Positions 44,315 to 53,778 of a stretch of DNA of 64,000 bases are shown here, one piece after another. Numbering within the stretch: the first letter of the stretch is position 1; each line of letters opens with the position of its first letter. Source of the stretch: JBHIBC01 sp046758905. GTDB lineage: Bacteria; Acidobacteriota; Polarisedimenticolia; Gp22-AA2. A model generated the notes under the pieces. That model did no database searches. It worked only from the letters and a program-made list of their open reading frames with translations, and was not told the DNA's origin. The stretch covers positions 7,150 through 71,149 of the forward strand of contig JBHIBC010000006.1 in assembly GCA_046758905.1 (NCBI GenBank). The letters run 5' to 3'. A program made the translations under genes and the position numbers.

Positions 44315-45224
44315 GGAAGAAGGGAGGCGGGCCGTCCACCGACGGGCGGCCGCGACGCTCGCGGCGATCGCGTGCTCGCTCCTGATCGTGATCATCGTGG
44401 AGGCGCCGCCGGACGGCGGGGAAGGGATCCGCGCCGCCGAGGCGCCGGGGGGGACCCCGCATCCCGACCTGGAGGGCGTCGAGGACGCGACCTGCGCCGA
44501 CTGCCACGAGGACCGGGTGGAGGGCGCCGTGGTGCACCCGCCGGCCGCGGCCGGGGAGTGCGAATCCTGTCACGAGTTCGCAGGAGCCGGGGAGGAGACG
44601 ACCGTCTCGCTGATGCTGCCGGAAGAGGAGCTCTGCGTGACCTGCCACGAGAACCCCGCCGCCGCCCGAGGGGCCGTCGCGCGGCATCCTCCCGCCGAGG
44701 AGGGGGCCTGCACCCTCTGCCACGATCCCCATGCCTCGGGACTGCCGTTCCTGTTCCGCGACCCGGGGAGCGACATCTGCCTGGAGTGCCACGGCGATGT
44801 GGCGGAAGAGCTCGAGCGGCCTCAGGTCCACGGCGCGGTCCGGAGCCTGGGCTGCCCCGCCTGCCACGACCCTCACGCCTCGCCCGTCCGGAGGCTGCTG
44901 CGCCGCGCGGGGAACGAGCTGTGTCTCGAGTGCCACCTCGGCACCTCCGGCAGCCACCCCCTGAGCGACGCCGGCGAGGTGCTGCTGTTCGAGAGGTGGC
45001 CCGCGGACGCGCGCCTGTTCGACGGCATCCCGAAGATCGGGCTGCGGGCGGGGGGCACGGGGCATCCGGTGGCGCGCCACCCCGTCCGGGCGGAGCGCAA
45101 CCCTCTCCGCGCGGAGGAGCCGTTCTGGTGCGGCAGCTGCCACCCGCCGCACGGCTCGCTCCGCCGACCGCTTCTCGTAGGGGACAGCGGCGGCAGCTTT
45201 TGCCTGCAGTGCCACAAGAAGTGA
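44304..45224 (+). CDS. Exported 9-haem cytochrome c
   Basis: A 306-residue protein from a GTG overlapping the 12-haem gene end. One N-terminal hydrophobic helix (about 17-32) acts as signal or anchor. Nine CXXCH motifs: CADCH, CESCH, CVTCH, CTLCH, CLECH, CPACH, CLECH, CGSCH, CLQCH. Haem pairs with CXXCHDPH spacing fit the cytochrome 'doubled CXXCH' family. About 55 haem-free residues separate haems 7 and 8. It is the last gene of the conduit operon, and likely acts as periplasmic relay. Confidence 0.85.
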   Translation: MTIEEEGRRAVHRRAAATLAAIACSLLIVIIVEAPPDGGEGIRAAEAPGGTPHPDLEGVEDATCADCHEDRVEGAVVHPPAAAGECESCHEFAGAGEETTVSLMLPEEELCVTCHENPAAARGAVARHPPAEEGACTLCHDPHASGLPFLFRDPGSDICLECHGDVAEELERPQVHGAVRSLGCPACHDPHASPVRRLLRRAGNELCLECHLGTSGSHPLSDAGEVLLFERWPADARLFDGIPKIGLRAGGTGHPVARHPVRAERNPLRAEEPFWCGSCHPPHGSLRRPLLVGDSGGSFCLQCHKK

Positions 45225-45374
45225 CGCGCGCGGCGACACCCTCTTGGTCGCCATCTCCACTGCTGGTATCGTTCGCCCCGGAGGTCTCGGCGGGAGGATG
45301 AGCGGCCGGCCGGGTTTCAGCATGTAGTCCGCAGTACGGGAGGCCGGTGGGAGGGCCCCCCGGGCCGGTCCGCC

Positions 45375-45390
45375 TGGCACGCTGTTCGCA
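45375..45390 (+). promoter_or_regulatory. Sigma-54 (-24/-12) promoter P4, head of the Rieske/cytochrome b operon
   Basis: Reads TGGCACG-CTGT-TCGCA. GG (45376-45377) and GC (45388-45389) are ten bases apart; only one base in the -12 box differs from consensus. It is 35 bases before the ATG at 45425, an ideal distance, in a 200-base gap. Confidence 0.82.
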
Positions 45391-45424
45391 AGTTGGTTCG
45401 GGGTCATTCTTCGGAGGAGTGCCC

Positions 45425-45976
45425 ATGAAGCGAATGGTTGCTCTGCTGGCGGTGTCCGTCGGTGTCGTCCTGGTGCTGTCGTCGCCGCGCCCCTCCCGGG
45501 CGGCCGAGCGCGCCTACATCGGCGCCCAGAAGTGCAAGATGTGCCACAACTCCGCGGCCAAGGGGGCGCAGTTCAAGAAATGGACCGAATCGCGCCACTC
45601 GAGGGCGTACGCCACCCTCGCCTCGGAGCGGGCCCGGAAGATCGCGGCCGGGAGGGGGATTGCAGACCCGCAGAAGGCGGACGAGTGCCTGCGCTGCCAC
45701 GTGGCCGGACACGGCGCGCCCGCCGAGATGCTGACCCAGAAGTATTCCCCGGAGGACGGCGTCAGCTGCGAGGCCTGCCACGGCCCCGGCGGCGACTACT
45801 GGAAGATGAGCGTCATGAAGGACCCGACGAAGGCGGTCGCGGCCGGCCTGGTCATTCCCGAGGAGAAGACCTGCACGGCCTGTCACAACAGCGACAGCCC
45901 GACCTTCGAGTCGTTCGACTTCGCGACCTACTCGAAGAAGATCGCTCATCCCAACCCGAAGAAGGCCGCGAAATAA
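45425..45976 (+). CDS. Periplasmic tetrahaem cytochrome c (c554-like)
   Basis: A 183-residue protein with a signal peptide (cleaved near SRAAE) and GGAGGAG before the ATG. Four standard haem sites: CKMCH, CLRCH, CEACH, CTACH. It is a paralogue of the protein at 29566, sharing [12 protein letters not shown], a CEACHGPGG segment and the last-haem region. The C-terminus is Lys-rich (NPKKAAK). It is first in a nine-gene operon and could be the soluble electron carrier for the two Rieske/cytochrome b modules. Its TAA overlaps the next ATG by one base. Confidence 0.9.
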   Translation: MKRMVALLAVSVGVVLVLSSPRPSRAAERAYIGAQKCKMCHNSAAKGAQFKKWTESRHSRAYATLASERARKIAAGRGIADPQKADECLRCHVAGHGAPAEMLTQKYSPEDGVSCEACHGPGGDYWKMSVMKDPTKAVAAGLVIPEEKTCTACHNSDSPTFESFDFATYSKKIAHPNPKKAAK

Positions 45977-46419
45977 TGGCTGGGGAGCGGCCGGGGGGCT
46001 CGCGGCGCGGCTTTCTGAACTGGTTTCTCGGGACGTCGTTGGGCGCGATGTGCGCGTCGATCCTGTACCCGGTGGCGCGCTACATCTCGCCGCCGGAGGT
46101 GCCGGAGGCGGCGACCTCCAGGGTCGTGGCCGGGCGGGTCGGGGAGCTGAAGCCGAACGAGGGGAAGCTGTTCCGCTTCGGGAGCCGGCCCGGCCTGCTG
46201 ATCCTCACCCGCGAGGGCGAGTACAGGGCCTACGCCGCGACCTGCACCCACCTCAACTGCACCGTCCAGTTCCGCGGCGATCTGCAGCAGATCTGGTGCG
46301 CCTGCCACAACGGCTTCTACGACCTGAACGGCGTCAACGTAGCCGGCCCACCGCCGCGCCCGCTCGAGAGGTACGCGGTGCACGTCGCGGACGACGAGGT
46401 GGTGGTGACCAGGACATGA
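45976..46419 (+). CDS. Rieske 2Fe-2S protein, module 1
   Basis: A 147-residue membrane-anchored Rieske protein. The N-terminal stretch [17 protein letters not shown] has a twin Arg and hydrophobic helix as in Tat-exported Rieske subunits. The cluster boxes are CTHLNC (90-95) and CACH (108-111), giving two Cys and two His ligands plus a disulfide pair. It should take one electron from quinol bound by the cytochrome b downstream. It overlaps that gene by four bases (ATGA). Confidence 0.92.
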   Translation: MAGERPGGSRRGFLNWFLGTSLGAMCASILYPVARYISPPEVPEAATSRVVAGRVGELKPNEGKLFRFGSRPGLLILTREGEYRAYAATCTHLNCTVQFRGDLQQIWCACHNGFYDLNGVNVAGPPPRPLERYAVHVADDEVVVTRT

Positions 46420-47531
46420 CGGTGGTCCCCCGGGGCGCCCGCGGGCGGCTGCTCGACTGGCTCGAGGAGCGGCTGGGCCTGTCCCTCCTCTTGAAGCTGG
46501 GAAGGGAGAAGCACGTCCCGCTCCACCGGCACACCTTCTGGTACTACATGGGCGGGATGACCCTGTTCCTGTTCGGCCTGCAGGTGCTCACCGGGATCCT
46601 CCTCCTCCTCTACTACCGCCCGTCGTCCGAAGAGGCGTTCGAGAGCGTCCAGTTCATCGTCACCAAGGTCCCCTTCGGCTGGCTCATCCGCAACCTGCAC
46701 TCGTGGTCGGCCAACCTTCTGGTCTTCGTGCTGTTCGTGCACATGTTCAGCGTCTACTTCCTGAAGGCCTACCGGCGCCCGCGGGAGGCGACCTGGCTCA
46801 CCGGGTTCGCCCTGCTGGCCCTGATGCTGGGGTTCGGCTTCTCGGGATATCTGCTGCCCTGGAACGAGCTGGCGTTCTTCGCCACCCAGGTGGGGACCGA
46901 GGTCGCGGGATCGCTGCCGGTCGTCGGCCACTTCGCGCTGCGCCTGATGCGCGGCGGCGAGCAGGTGACCGGCGGGACGCTGACGCGCTTCTACGGCCTG
47001 CACGTGGCGATCCTTCCCGCCCTGACCACCCTGGTGCTGGCGGCGCACCTGTTCCTGGTGCAGAGGCACGGGATGAGCGAGCCTCCCTCCGTGGAGGCCG
47101 AGCGCAGGCGGACCGGCGCGCCGCCGCGCTCGCGGCCGTTCGTGCCCGGGTTCCTCCTGCGCGACTGCATCGGCTGGTGCGCGGCGCTTGGGATCCTTGC
47201 GGCGCTCGCGGCGCTGTACCCCTGGGAGCTGGGCGTGAAGGCCGACCCGTTCGCGCCGGCGCCGGCCGGGATCCGCCCGGAGTGGTACTTCTGCTGGATG
47301 TTCCAGCTCCTCAAGGTCCTCCCCGGCCACGTGCTCGGGATCGAGGGGGAGCTGTTCGGGATCGGGATGATCACGCTCGGGGGCCTGTTCTGGCTGTTGG
47401 TCCCCTTCATCGATCGCCCCGCCGAGGCGAGCGACGGCGCGCGCGGATGGGCGCTGACGCTGTTCGGCTTGGCGTCCCTCGCGTTCATCGTGGTGATGAC
47501 CATCTGGGCCTACCTCCCGGCGGGAGGGTGA
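46416..47531 (+). CDS. Cytochrome b (b6 plus subunit IV-like fusion), module 1
   Basis: A 371-residue inner-membrane cytochrome b with about eight helices. All four haem-ligand histidines are present: His95 and His109 (H-x13-H in helix B), His196 and His211 (H-x14-H in helix D, the b6f-type spacing). The quinol-oxidation motif PEWY is at 288-291. The C-terminal part corresponds to subunit IV, so b6 and IV are fused. It is a normal-looking quinol oxidase core. It starts in an ATGA overlap with the Rieske gene and precedes a nine-haem cytochrome. Confidence 0.93.
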   Translation: MTVVPRGARGRLLDWLEERLGLSLLLKLGREKHVPLHRHTFWYYMGGMTLFLFGLQVLTGILLLLYYRPSSEEAFESVQFIVTKVPFGWLIRNLHSWSANLLVFVLFVHMFSVYFLKAYRRPREATWLTGFALLALMLGFGFSGYLLPWNELAFFATQVGTEVAGSLPVVGHFALRLMRGGEQVTGGTLTRFYGLHVAILPALTTLVLAAHLFLVQRHGMSEPPSVEAERRRTGAPPRSRPFVPGFLLRDCIGWCAALGILAALAALYPWELGVKADPFAPAPAGIRPEWYFCWMFQLLKVLPGHVLGIEGELFGIGMITLGGLFWLLVPFIDRPAEASDGARGWALTLFGLASLAFIVVMTIWAYLPAGG

Positions 47532-47532
47532 G

Positions 47533-48810
47533 ATGCGACGGGCGCCGCTGATTCTCGGAGGGATCGCCCTGGCGGGCCTGATCGCCTTCGCCGAGGAGCC
47601 GCCGCCGGGGGAGCGATCCAAGGTCAACAGCTGCCTGTCGTGCCACTCCGAGTTCGACGGCGAGCTCCTGGAGCCGACCCTGCACGTCGAGGAGGACGTC
47701 CACTTCAAGCGCGGGCTGGCCTGCCATGACTGCCACGGCGGCGACCCGTCAGCCGGCCTGGACGGCGACCCCGACGAGGCGCACAGCGCCGCCGAGGGGT
47801 TCGCGGGCAAGCCGAGCCGCCTCGACACGCCGCGGTTCTGCGCCCGGTGCCACTCGGACGCCAACCTCATGAAGGCGTTCAATCCCCACGCCCGCGTGGA
47901 CCAGTGGAGCGAGTACCGGACCTCCAGGCACGGGCGGCGCCTCGACAGCGGGGACGACAGCGTGGCGGTGTGCACCGACTGCCACGGGGCGCACGGCATC
48001 CGCGAGGTCGACGACCCCCGCTCGCCCGTCTACCCGACCAACGTGGCCGAGACCTGCGCCGCCTGCCACGCGGACTCCGAGCGGATGGGTCCGCACGGCC
48101 TGCCGACGGGGCAGTACCGGGAATACCGCCGAAGCGCTCACGCCGCGGCGCTGTACGAGAAGGGCGACACCTCGGCCCCGACCTGCAACGACTGTCACGG
48201 CAGCCACGGCGCCGTCCCCCCGGGCGTCGAGAACGTCAGCAACGTCTGCGGCAGCTGCCACGGGCGCGAGGCGACGCTGTTCCGCGAGATCGAGGAGAAG
48301 AAGGACATCAACGTCTCCGCCTGCATCCAGTGCATGATCTGCCACGACAACCACGCGGTGCTCCGGCCGACCGACGACATGATCGGCGTCGGAGAGAGGT
48401 CGACCTGCACCGCCTGTCATGCTGAGGGCGAGCCCGCCTACGACGCTGTGGCCCGGATGGGGGGCGCCGTCGTCCGCCTGGCGGGCCGTCTCGAGGAGGC
48501 GAACGCGCTGCTCGACGCCGCCGAGCGCGCCGGGATGGAGGTGGGGCCGGACCGATTCGCGCTGCAGAAGGCGCGGGACCGGCTGGTCGAGGCGCGCGTG
48601 CTGGCGCACAGCTTCGACCTCGAGCGTTTCCTGAAGGTGACGGCCGAAGGGCTGGAGGCGGCCGACGCCGGCGTGGCGGCCGGCCACCGCGCGTTCGCCG
48701 ACCTGAGGTTCAGGCGCACCGGGCTGGCCCTGTCGCTCATCGTCATCGCGGCGGTGATCGTGGCGCTGTGGCTGAAGATCCGGCAGATCGAGGCGCGAAC
48801 CGCGGAGTGA
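47533..48810 (+). CDS. Membrane-anchored 9-haem cytochrome c, module 1
   Basis: A 425-residue protein with a signal peptide (MRRAPLILGG...), nine haem motifs (CLSCH, CHDCH, CARCH, CTDCH, CAACH, CNDCH, CGSCH, CMICH, CTACH) in residues 30-300, a helical stretch of about 85 residues, and a C-terminal transmembrane helix (about 395-415) with a basic tail. The final helical hairpin plus anchor is also seen in the paralogue at 52600. It probably replaces cytochrome c1/f, accepting electrons from the Rieske protein. Its stop overlaps the next start (GTGA). Confidence 0.88.
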   Translation: MRRAPLILGGIALAGLIAFAEEPPPGERSKVNSCLSCHSEFDGELLEPTLHVEEDVHFKRGLACHDCHGGDPSAGLDGDPDEAHSAAEGFAGKPSRLDTPRFCARCHSDANLMKAFNPHARVDQWSEYRTSRHGRRLDSGDDSVAVCTDCHGAHGIREVDDPRSPVYPTNVAETCAACHADSERMGPHGLPTGQYREYRRSAHAAALYEKGDTSAPTCNDCHGSHGAVPPGVENVSNVCGSCHGREATLFREIEEKKDINVSACIQCMICHDNHAVLRPTDDMIGVGERSTCTACHAEGEPAYDAVARMGGAVVRLAGRLEEANALLDAAERAGMEVGPDRFALQKARDRLVEARVLAHSFDLERFLKVTAEGLEAADAGVAAGHRAFADLRFRRTGLALSLIVIAAVIVALWLKIRQIEARTAE

Positions 48811-50978
48811 GGTCCAGATCCCGAGCCGATGCGGCGCGATCGCTCTTGGCGCTGCTGATGCTGGCGGTGCCGGCCGCCGGCCGGGCGCAGGACGGGGAGG
48901 ATTGTCTGGCCTGCCACGCCGGGCCGGATCCGACGATGCGGCGGGGCGGACGGACCGTCCGGCTCCAGGTGGACCGTGCGGTCCTCGGCCGGTCGGTGCA
49001 CCGGGATCTCCCGTGCGTCGAGTGCCACGCCCGGCTGAGCCCGGACGCCCTCCCGCACGCCTCCCCGATGGAGCCGGTCGACTGCAGCGGCTGCCATGGC
49101 GACGTCACCGGCACGCACCGCTTCCACCGCCCCGCGGCCCGGGGTCCAGGCTCCTCGTCCGCCTGCGCCGACTGCCACGGCGCACACGACATCCTGCCGC
49201 CGGGAGAGCCGGGCTCGCGACTTCACCCCTCCCGTCTCGTGGAGACGTGCGGCGACTGCCACCCCGAGGTCGCGGCGCGGTACGCCGATTCCGAGCACGG
49301 CCGGCAGTTCGCGGCCGGCGTAACGGGAGCGCCGAGCTGCGTGGACTGCCACGACCGCCCGATCGTCGAGGCCCGCAGGGGGGGCACCATGGCGGAGCAC
49401 AAGCTCGTCCAGGAGAGGCTCTGCCTCTCGTGCCACCTCGACGACCCCCGGGTCCGGGCCCGCGTGTCGCCCGGCGCGGGCTTCATCTCCGCCTACGAGG
49501 ACAGCGTCCACGGCAGGGCCCTGGCGGAGGGGAACGGCGCCGCGGCCAACTGCGTCGACTGCCACGGCAGCCACGAGATGAAGAAGGGGTTCGAGCCGAC
49601 CGCCCGCGTCAACAAGCGGCACATTCAAAGGACCTGCGGCGGCTGTCACGCGGCGATCGCCGAAAAGTACGCGGCGAGCGTGCACGGCGTGGCTCTCGCC
49701 CGGGGCGAGCACGAATCCCCGGTCTGCACGGACTGCCACGGCGAGCACGCCATACTGCGGCACCTCGATCCCCGATCTCCGGTGGCGCCCGCGAACGTCT
49801 CGGTGCAGGTCTGCTCTCCCTGCCACAGCTCGCTGCGGCTCGCGGCGAAGTACGGCATCGCCTCCGACCGCTTCAAGACCTTCTCCGACAGCTTCCACGG
49901 CCTGGCGATCCGAGGCGGCATGGTCGAGGTCGCCAACTGCGCCAGCTGTCACGGCTCGCACGACATCCGGCCCTCCTCCGATCCGGCGTCGAGCATCCAC
50001 CCGCTGAACCTGAGGGCCACCTGCGGTCGGTGTCACCCGGGCGCGGGCAGGCGGTTCGCGGAGGGGACGGTCCACCTCCAGGTGAGCGAGGAGCGGGAGC
50101 CGGTCCTCTACTGGATCGCCACCGCCTACGCCGGCCTGATCGTGGTGGTCATCGGCGGGATGTCCGTCCACAACCTGCTGGACTTCGTCCGGAAGGCGCG
50201 CCGGCGGCTGAGGATCCGGCGGGGGCTGGAGCCCGGGGAGCCGGTCGGTCGGGCCCTCTACCTCCGAATGACCCTCGGCGAGCGACTGCAGCACGGCGCG
50301 CTGGTCGGGAGCTTCGCGGTGCTGGTCGTCACCGGCTTCATGCTGCATTACCCCGACGCCTGGTGGGTGAGGGCCCTGGGTCGACTCAGCGACGAGCCGT
50401 TCGACTTGCGCGGCCTCCTGCACCGGATCGCCGGAGTCGTCATGGTCGGCGCGTCCCTGTACCACGTCACGTACCTGGTGTTCTCGGATCGCGGCCGTCG
50501 GTTCCTGCGCGACATCCTGCCGCGGCGCGGCGACCTGTCCGACGCCGCCGCGGCCCTGCGGTTCAACCTCGGACTGAGCGGGCGCGGCCCGCGCTTCGGG
50601 CGGTTCGGGTACGTCGAGAAGAGCGAGTACTGGGCTCTGGTGTGGGGGAGCGTCCTGATGACGCTGACCGGGATGGTGCTGTGGTTCGAGGAGATCTCCA
50701 TCGGGCTGCTCACCAAGCTCGGGTGGGAGATCTCCCGCATCGTCCACTTCTACGAGGCCTGGCTGGCCGCGCTGGCCGTTCTGGTCTGGCACCTCTATCA
50801 CGTCATCCTGAGCCCGGACGCCTACCCTATGAACGTCTCCTGGCTCAGCGGCACCCTCAGCGAGGCGGAGATGGCCGCGGAGCACCCGCTGGAGCTGGAG
50901 GCGATCCGGGCCCGGCGGGCGGCGGACCCGGGCGCGGCGCGGCCGACCGCGGGGCGCCGGAGCCCGGAACGGACCTAG
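48807..50978 (+). CDS. 13-haem cytochrome c fused to a b-type membrane domain (CbcL-like)
   Basis: A 723-residue protein. After a signal peptide (cleaved near GRAQ) come 13 haem motifs in residues 30-420, ending at CGRCH. The remaining 300 residues hold an integral membrane domain with about four to five helices resembling the cytochrome b561/HydC/FdnI family, including GERLQHGALVGSFAVLVVTGF, LHRIAGVV with His, FYEAWLAALAVLVWHLYH with two His. This c-plus-b arrangement is that of Geobacter CbcL, an inner-membrane quinol oxidase for low-potential extracellular electron transfer. I choose the GTG at 48807 because it overlaps the previous stop (GTGA). Confidence 0.87.
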   Translation: MRSRSRADAARSLLALLMLAVPAAGRAQDGEDCLACHAGPDPTMRRGGRTVRLQVDRAVLGRSVHRDLPCVECHARLSPDALPHASPMEPVDCSGCHGDVTGTHRFHRPAARGPGSSSACADCHGAHDILPPGEPGSRLHPSRLVETCGDCHPEVAARYADSEHGRQFAAGVTGAPSCVDCHDRPIVEARRGGTMAEHKLVQERLCLSCHLDDPRVRARVSPGAGFISAYEDSVHGRALAEGNGAAANCVDCHGSHEMKKGFEPTARVNKRHIQRTCGGCHAAIAEKYAASVHGVALARGEHESPVCTDCHGEHAILRHLDPRSPVAPANVSVQVCSPCHSSLRLAAKYGIASDRFKTFSDSFHGLAIRGGMVEVANCASCHGSHDIRPSSDPASSIHPLNLRATCGRCHPGAGRRFAEGTVHLQVSEEREPVLYWIATAYAGLIVVVIGGMSVHNLLDFVRKARRRLRIRRGLEPGEPVGRALYLRMTLGERLQHGALVGSFAVLVVTGFMLHYPDAWWVRALGRLSDEPFDLRGLLHRIAGVVMVGASLYHVTYLVFSDRGRRFLRDILPRRGDLSDAAAALRFNLGLSGRGPRFGRFGYVEKSEYWALVWGSVLMTLTGMVLWFEEISIGLLTKLGWEISRIVHFYEAWLAALAVLVWHLYHVILSPDAYPMNVSWLSGTLSEAEMAAEHPLELEAIRARRAADPGAARPTAGRRSPERT

Positions 50979-50991
50979 GGGAGGAGATCCC

Positions 50992-51450
50992 ATGCAAGAA
51001 GGTCTACGGTCGGAGGGGGAGGGCACCGCGAGGCGGCGGACGGCCCTGCGCTGGCTGATCCGCGGGTTCCTGTCGCTGTGGGGCCTGGGCGGGGCGTTTC
51101 TGGGACTGTCTTTCCTCAGGGCCCCCTCGGCCGAGCGGCGCCCGAGCGAGAGGCTGGTGCGCTGCGGGCCCGTCTCGACGCTGCCGGTGGGCGGCGCGCG
51201 CTTCGTGCGCCACGGGACGCGGCCCCTGTTCGTCCTGCGCGTCTCGGAGAGCGAAGTGCTGGCGCTGTCCGCCATCTGCACGCACCTGCGCTGCGTGCTT
51301 CGGTGGGACCGGGACAGCCAGACGCTCGTCTGCCCGTGCCACTCGGGGGCCTTCGACCGCGGCGGCAACGTCCTCTCCGGGCCGACGAAGCGCCCGCTGC
51401 CGCGCTACGAGGCCGAGGTGCGGGCGGACGAGATCGTGGTGCGGACATAA
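50992..51450 (+). CDS. Rieske 2Fe-2S protein, module 2
   Basis: A 152-residue protein with GGGAGGAG before the ATG. An N-terminal basic region with RRR and one helix (about 20-42) anchor it. Cluster boxes are CTHLRC (96-101) and CPCHSG (114-119). It is clearly different in sequence from the Rieske protein of module 1. It should pair with the cytochrome b beginning 13 bases after it, but see the missing residues in that protein. Confidence 0.92.
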   Translation: MQEGLRSEGEGTARRRTALRWLIRGFLSLWGLGGAFLGLSFLRAPSAERRPSERLVRCGPVSTLPVGGARFVRHGTRPLFVLRVSESEVLALSAICTHLRCVLRWDRDSQTLVCPCHSGAFDRGGNVLSGPTKRPLPRYEAEVRADEIVVRT

Positions 51451-51463
51451 GGGACGGCCGACC

Positions 51464-52603
51464 GTGGGACGCGCACCGGGACGGGGCATCGCTCGCTCGC
51501 TGCTCGGGTGGCTCGAGCAGCGGTTCAACCTGACGGAGATGTTCTCCTTCCTGACCAGCTTCGGCCTGTTCCCCGCCGAGCTGGACACCCGGCGGCCGCT
51601 TCGCGAATCCATCGACGCGGCGCTGCGAAGACCGCTGCCCTCCTACGCGCGCTGGCCGCGGGTTCTGGGGATCCTGTCTTTCCTGCTGTTCCTCTTCCTC
51701 GGGCTCACGGGCGCGATGCTCTCCTTCTATTACCAGCCGACGGCCTCGGAGGCCTACGGGTCGGTCACCGGGATCGTCAGGGACGTCCGGTTCGGCTGGC
51801 TCGTGCACCAGTCCCACCGGTGGGCGGCGCACCTGTTCCTGCTCATCCTGCTGGTGCGGGTCGCGCGATTCTACTTCCAGGGCCTGTACAGGAAGCCGCG
51901 CGAGGCCCTCTGGGTCCTCGCCGTCCTGACGCTGCTCGTCGCCACCCACGCCGACCTGACCGGCCGCCTCCTGGCGTGGGACGCGCGGGGATACTGGACC
52001 ACGGTCCGCGCCCTGGAGGTCCTCTACTCCCTGCCGATCCTGGGCCCGGCCTTCTCCTACCTCATGGGGAGCGCCACGGTCGACTCGCTGGTGCTGACCC
52101 GCTTCTACGTCCTGCACGCCGCGGCCCTGCCGGTGATGCTCGGGATCCTGTTCTACTTGCACTTCTCGGGGGTCCGCCGGGTGGGCCTCTCGCCGGCCAC
52201 CGGCGAGACCCGGTCGGGGCCGGCGGTGCTCCGGGTCCACCTCTACAATGTCGTGATCCTCGCGGTTCTCCTGTTCGGCACGGTGATCACCCTGGCGATG
52301 GCCCTCCCCGCCCCTTTCGAGCCTCCCGCCGACCCCCTGAGCACCCCGCCGGGCATCCACCCGCCCTGGTACCTGCTCGCCCCGCACGCCCTGCTGGAGT
52401 CGCTGCCCCCGATCCTGCCGCGGCCGGTCGGCGGTCTGCTGCTTGAGCTGATCCTCGCCGCCTTCCTTCTGCTCCCGTTCCTGGACCGTTCCCCCTGGCG
52501 GCCGGCGCGCTCGCGCCGCGCGGCACTGGCGCTCAGCGCCCTGGCCGTCCTCGCCGTCCTCCTGCTGACCCTCTACGGATACCGACTGGAGGTGGCGCGA
52601 TGA
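51464..52603 (+). CDS. Cytochrome b-like protein with lost haem ligand and altered PEWY, module 2
   Basis: A 379-residue membrane protein, GTG start, with eight helices of the cytochrome b fold. Aligned without gaps to module 1 across helix B (FGWL to PREA), the first His is kept (His118) but the second is Arg132. Helix D retains both (His218, His233). The PEWY motif is PPWY (300-303), so the Glu used in quinol oxidation is absent. By homology Arg132 replaces a ligand of the n-side b haem. It may carry one b haem and not run a Q cycle. It overlaps the next gene by four bases. Confidence 0.9.
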   Translation: MGRAPGRGIARSLLGWLEQRFNLTEMFSFLTSFGLFPAELDTRRPLRESIDAALRRPLPSYARWPRVLGILSFLLFLFLGLTGAMLSFYYQPTASEAYGSVTGIVRDVRFGWLVHQSHRWAAHLFLLILLVRVARFYFQGLYRKPREALWVLAVLTLLVATHADLTGRLLAWDARGYWTTVRALEVLYSLPILGPAFSYLMGSATVDSLVLTRFYVLHAAALPVMLGILFYLHFSGVRRVGLSPATGETRSGPAVLRVHLYNVVILAVLLFGTVITLAMALPAPFEPPADPLSTPPGIHPPWYLLAPHALLESLPPILPRPVGGLLLELILAAFLLLPFLDRSPWRPARSRRAALALSALAVLAVLLLTLYGYRLEVAR

Positions 52604-53778
52604 TCGCCTGGGCGTTGCTGCTGGCGGCCGCCGCGGCCGGCCCTTCCGCCGCCTGCACGCTCTGCCATCCCGCGGTCCGGGTCGAGTTCGAGCAGGGCGT
52701 CCATCGCCGGGAAGGGGTCACCTGCGTCTCCTGCCACGGCGGCGACCCGGGCGCGGTGTCCGTCGAGGCGGCGCACCGGGGCGCCTTCCGCGGCGTGCCG
52801 CGGCGCCGCGACATCCCGAAGCTGTGCGCCTCGTGCCACGCGGACATCGCCCTGATGCGCCCGTACAACCTGCCGGCGGATCAGTACGCCCTCTACGAGA
52901 CCTCGCGCCACGGCCTGCTGCTCGCGCAGGGCAACGAGCGGGTCGCGGTGTGCACCGATTGTCACGGGGCGCACGAGATCCGCCGGCCCGACGATCCCAG
53001 AAGCAGCGTCTTCCGCCGCAACATCCCGCGGACCTGCGCCCGCTGCCACGCCGACCCGTCGCGCATGGGAGGCACCGGGCCGCGGGACGACCCCTACCGG
53101 GACTACGCCGAGGGCGTGCACGGCCGGGCCTTCCTGACGCGGGACAACCTCTCGGCCCCCGACTGCTCCTCCTGCCACGGCGCCCACGGCGCCGCGCCGC
53201 CCGGCTTCGGGGACATCGACAAGGTGTGCGGCCAGTGTCACGCCACGACCCGGGCCTATTTCCTGGAAGGCCCGCACTACGCGGCCATGCGGGAGGCCGG
53301 CCTGCCCGAGTGCGCCTCCTGCCACGACCATCACCGGATCGGGCCGGCCGACCTGTCGGCGCTGGACTCGGCCTGCGTGGCCTGCCACGAGGAGGGCTCG
53401 GACCAGCTGGAGGTGGCCGCCGCCATGCGGACGCTGTTCACCGCGGCGGCCGAGGAGATCGACAGGGCGCGAGCCCTGGTGGAGCGCGCCGCCGCCATCC
53501 CCCTCTACGTGGGGGACTACGAGGCCGGCCTCGAGGACGCCCGGACGGCCCTGATGGAGTCCTTCCCGGTGATGCACTCGCTCGACGTGCAGCGCGTCCA
53601 GGACTTCACGCTGCGGGCGCGCTCGATCGCGACCGCGATCCAGTCGGAGATCGAGGGCAAGCTCGAGGGCCGCGCGTGGCGGCGGGTCGGGCTGATGCTC
53701 TTCTGGTTCTACCTGCTGCTGACGGTCGCGATCCTCGTCCGCTTCCGCCGGCGCGCGGCGGCGGAGGCCCTCCGGTGA
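52600..53778 (+). CDS. Membrane-anchored 9-haem cytochrome c, module 2
   Basis: A 392-residue paralogue of the module-1 protein at 47533. Nine haem motifs: CTLCH, CVSCH, CASCH, CTDCH, CARCH, CSSCH, CGQCH, CASCH, CVACH, in the same order and spacing (for example VCTDCHGAHEIR versus VCTDCHGAHGIR). An alpha-helical hairpin and a C-terminal transmembrane helix (about 358-378) with basic tail follow. The signal peptide is short (MIAWALLLAAAAAG). Start overlaps the cytochrome b stop in ATGA, and its stop overlaps the next GTG. Confidence 0.88.
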   Translation: MIAWALLLAAAAAGPSAACTLCHPAVRVEFEQGVHRREGVTCVSCHGGDPGAVSVEAAHRGAFRGVPRRRDIPKLCASCHADIALMRPYNLPADQYALYETSRHGLLLAQGNERVAVCTDCHGAHEIRRPDDPRSSVFRRNIPRTCARCHADPSRMGGTGPRDDPYRDYAEGVHGRAFLTRDNLSAPDCSSCHGAHGAAPPGFGDIDKVCGQCHATTRAYFLEGPHYAAMREAGLPECASCHDHHRIGPADLSALDSACVACHEEGSDQLEVAAAMRTLFTAAAEEIDRARALVERAAAIPLYVGDYEAGLEDARTALMESFPVMHSLDVQRVQDFTLRARSIATAIQSEIEGKLEGRAWRRVGLMLFWFYLLLTVAILVRFRRRAAAEALR

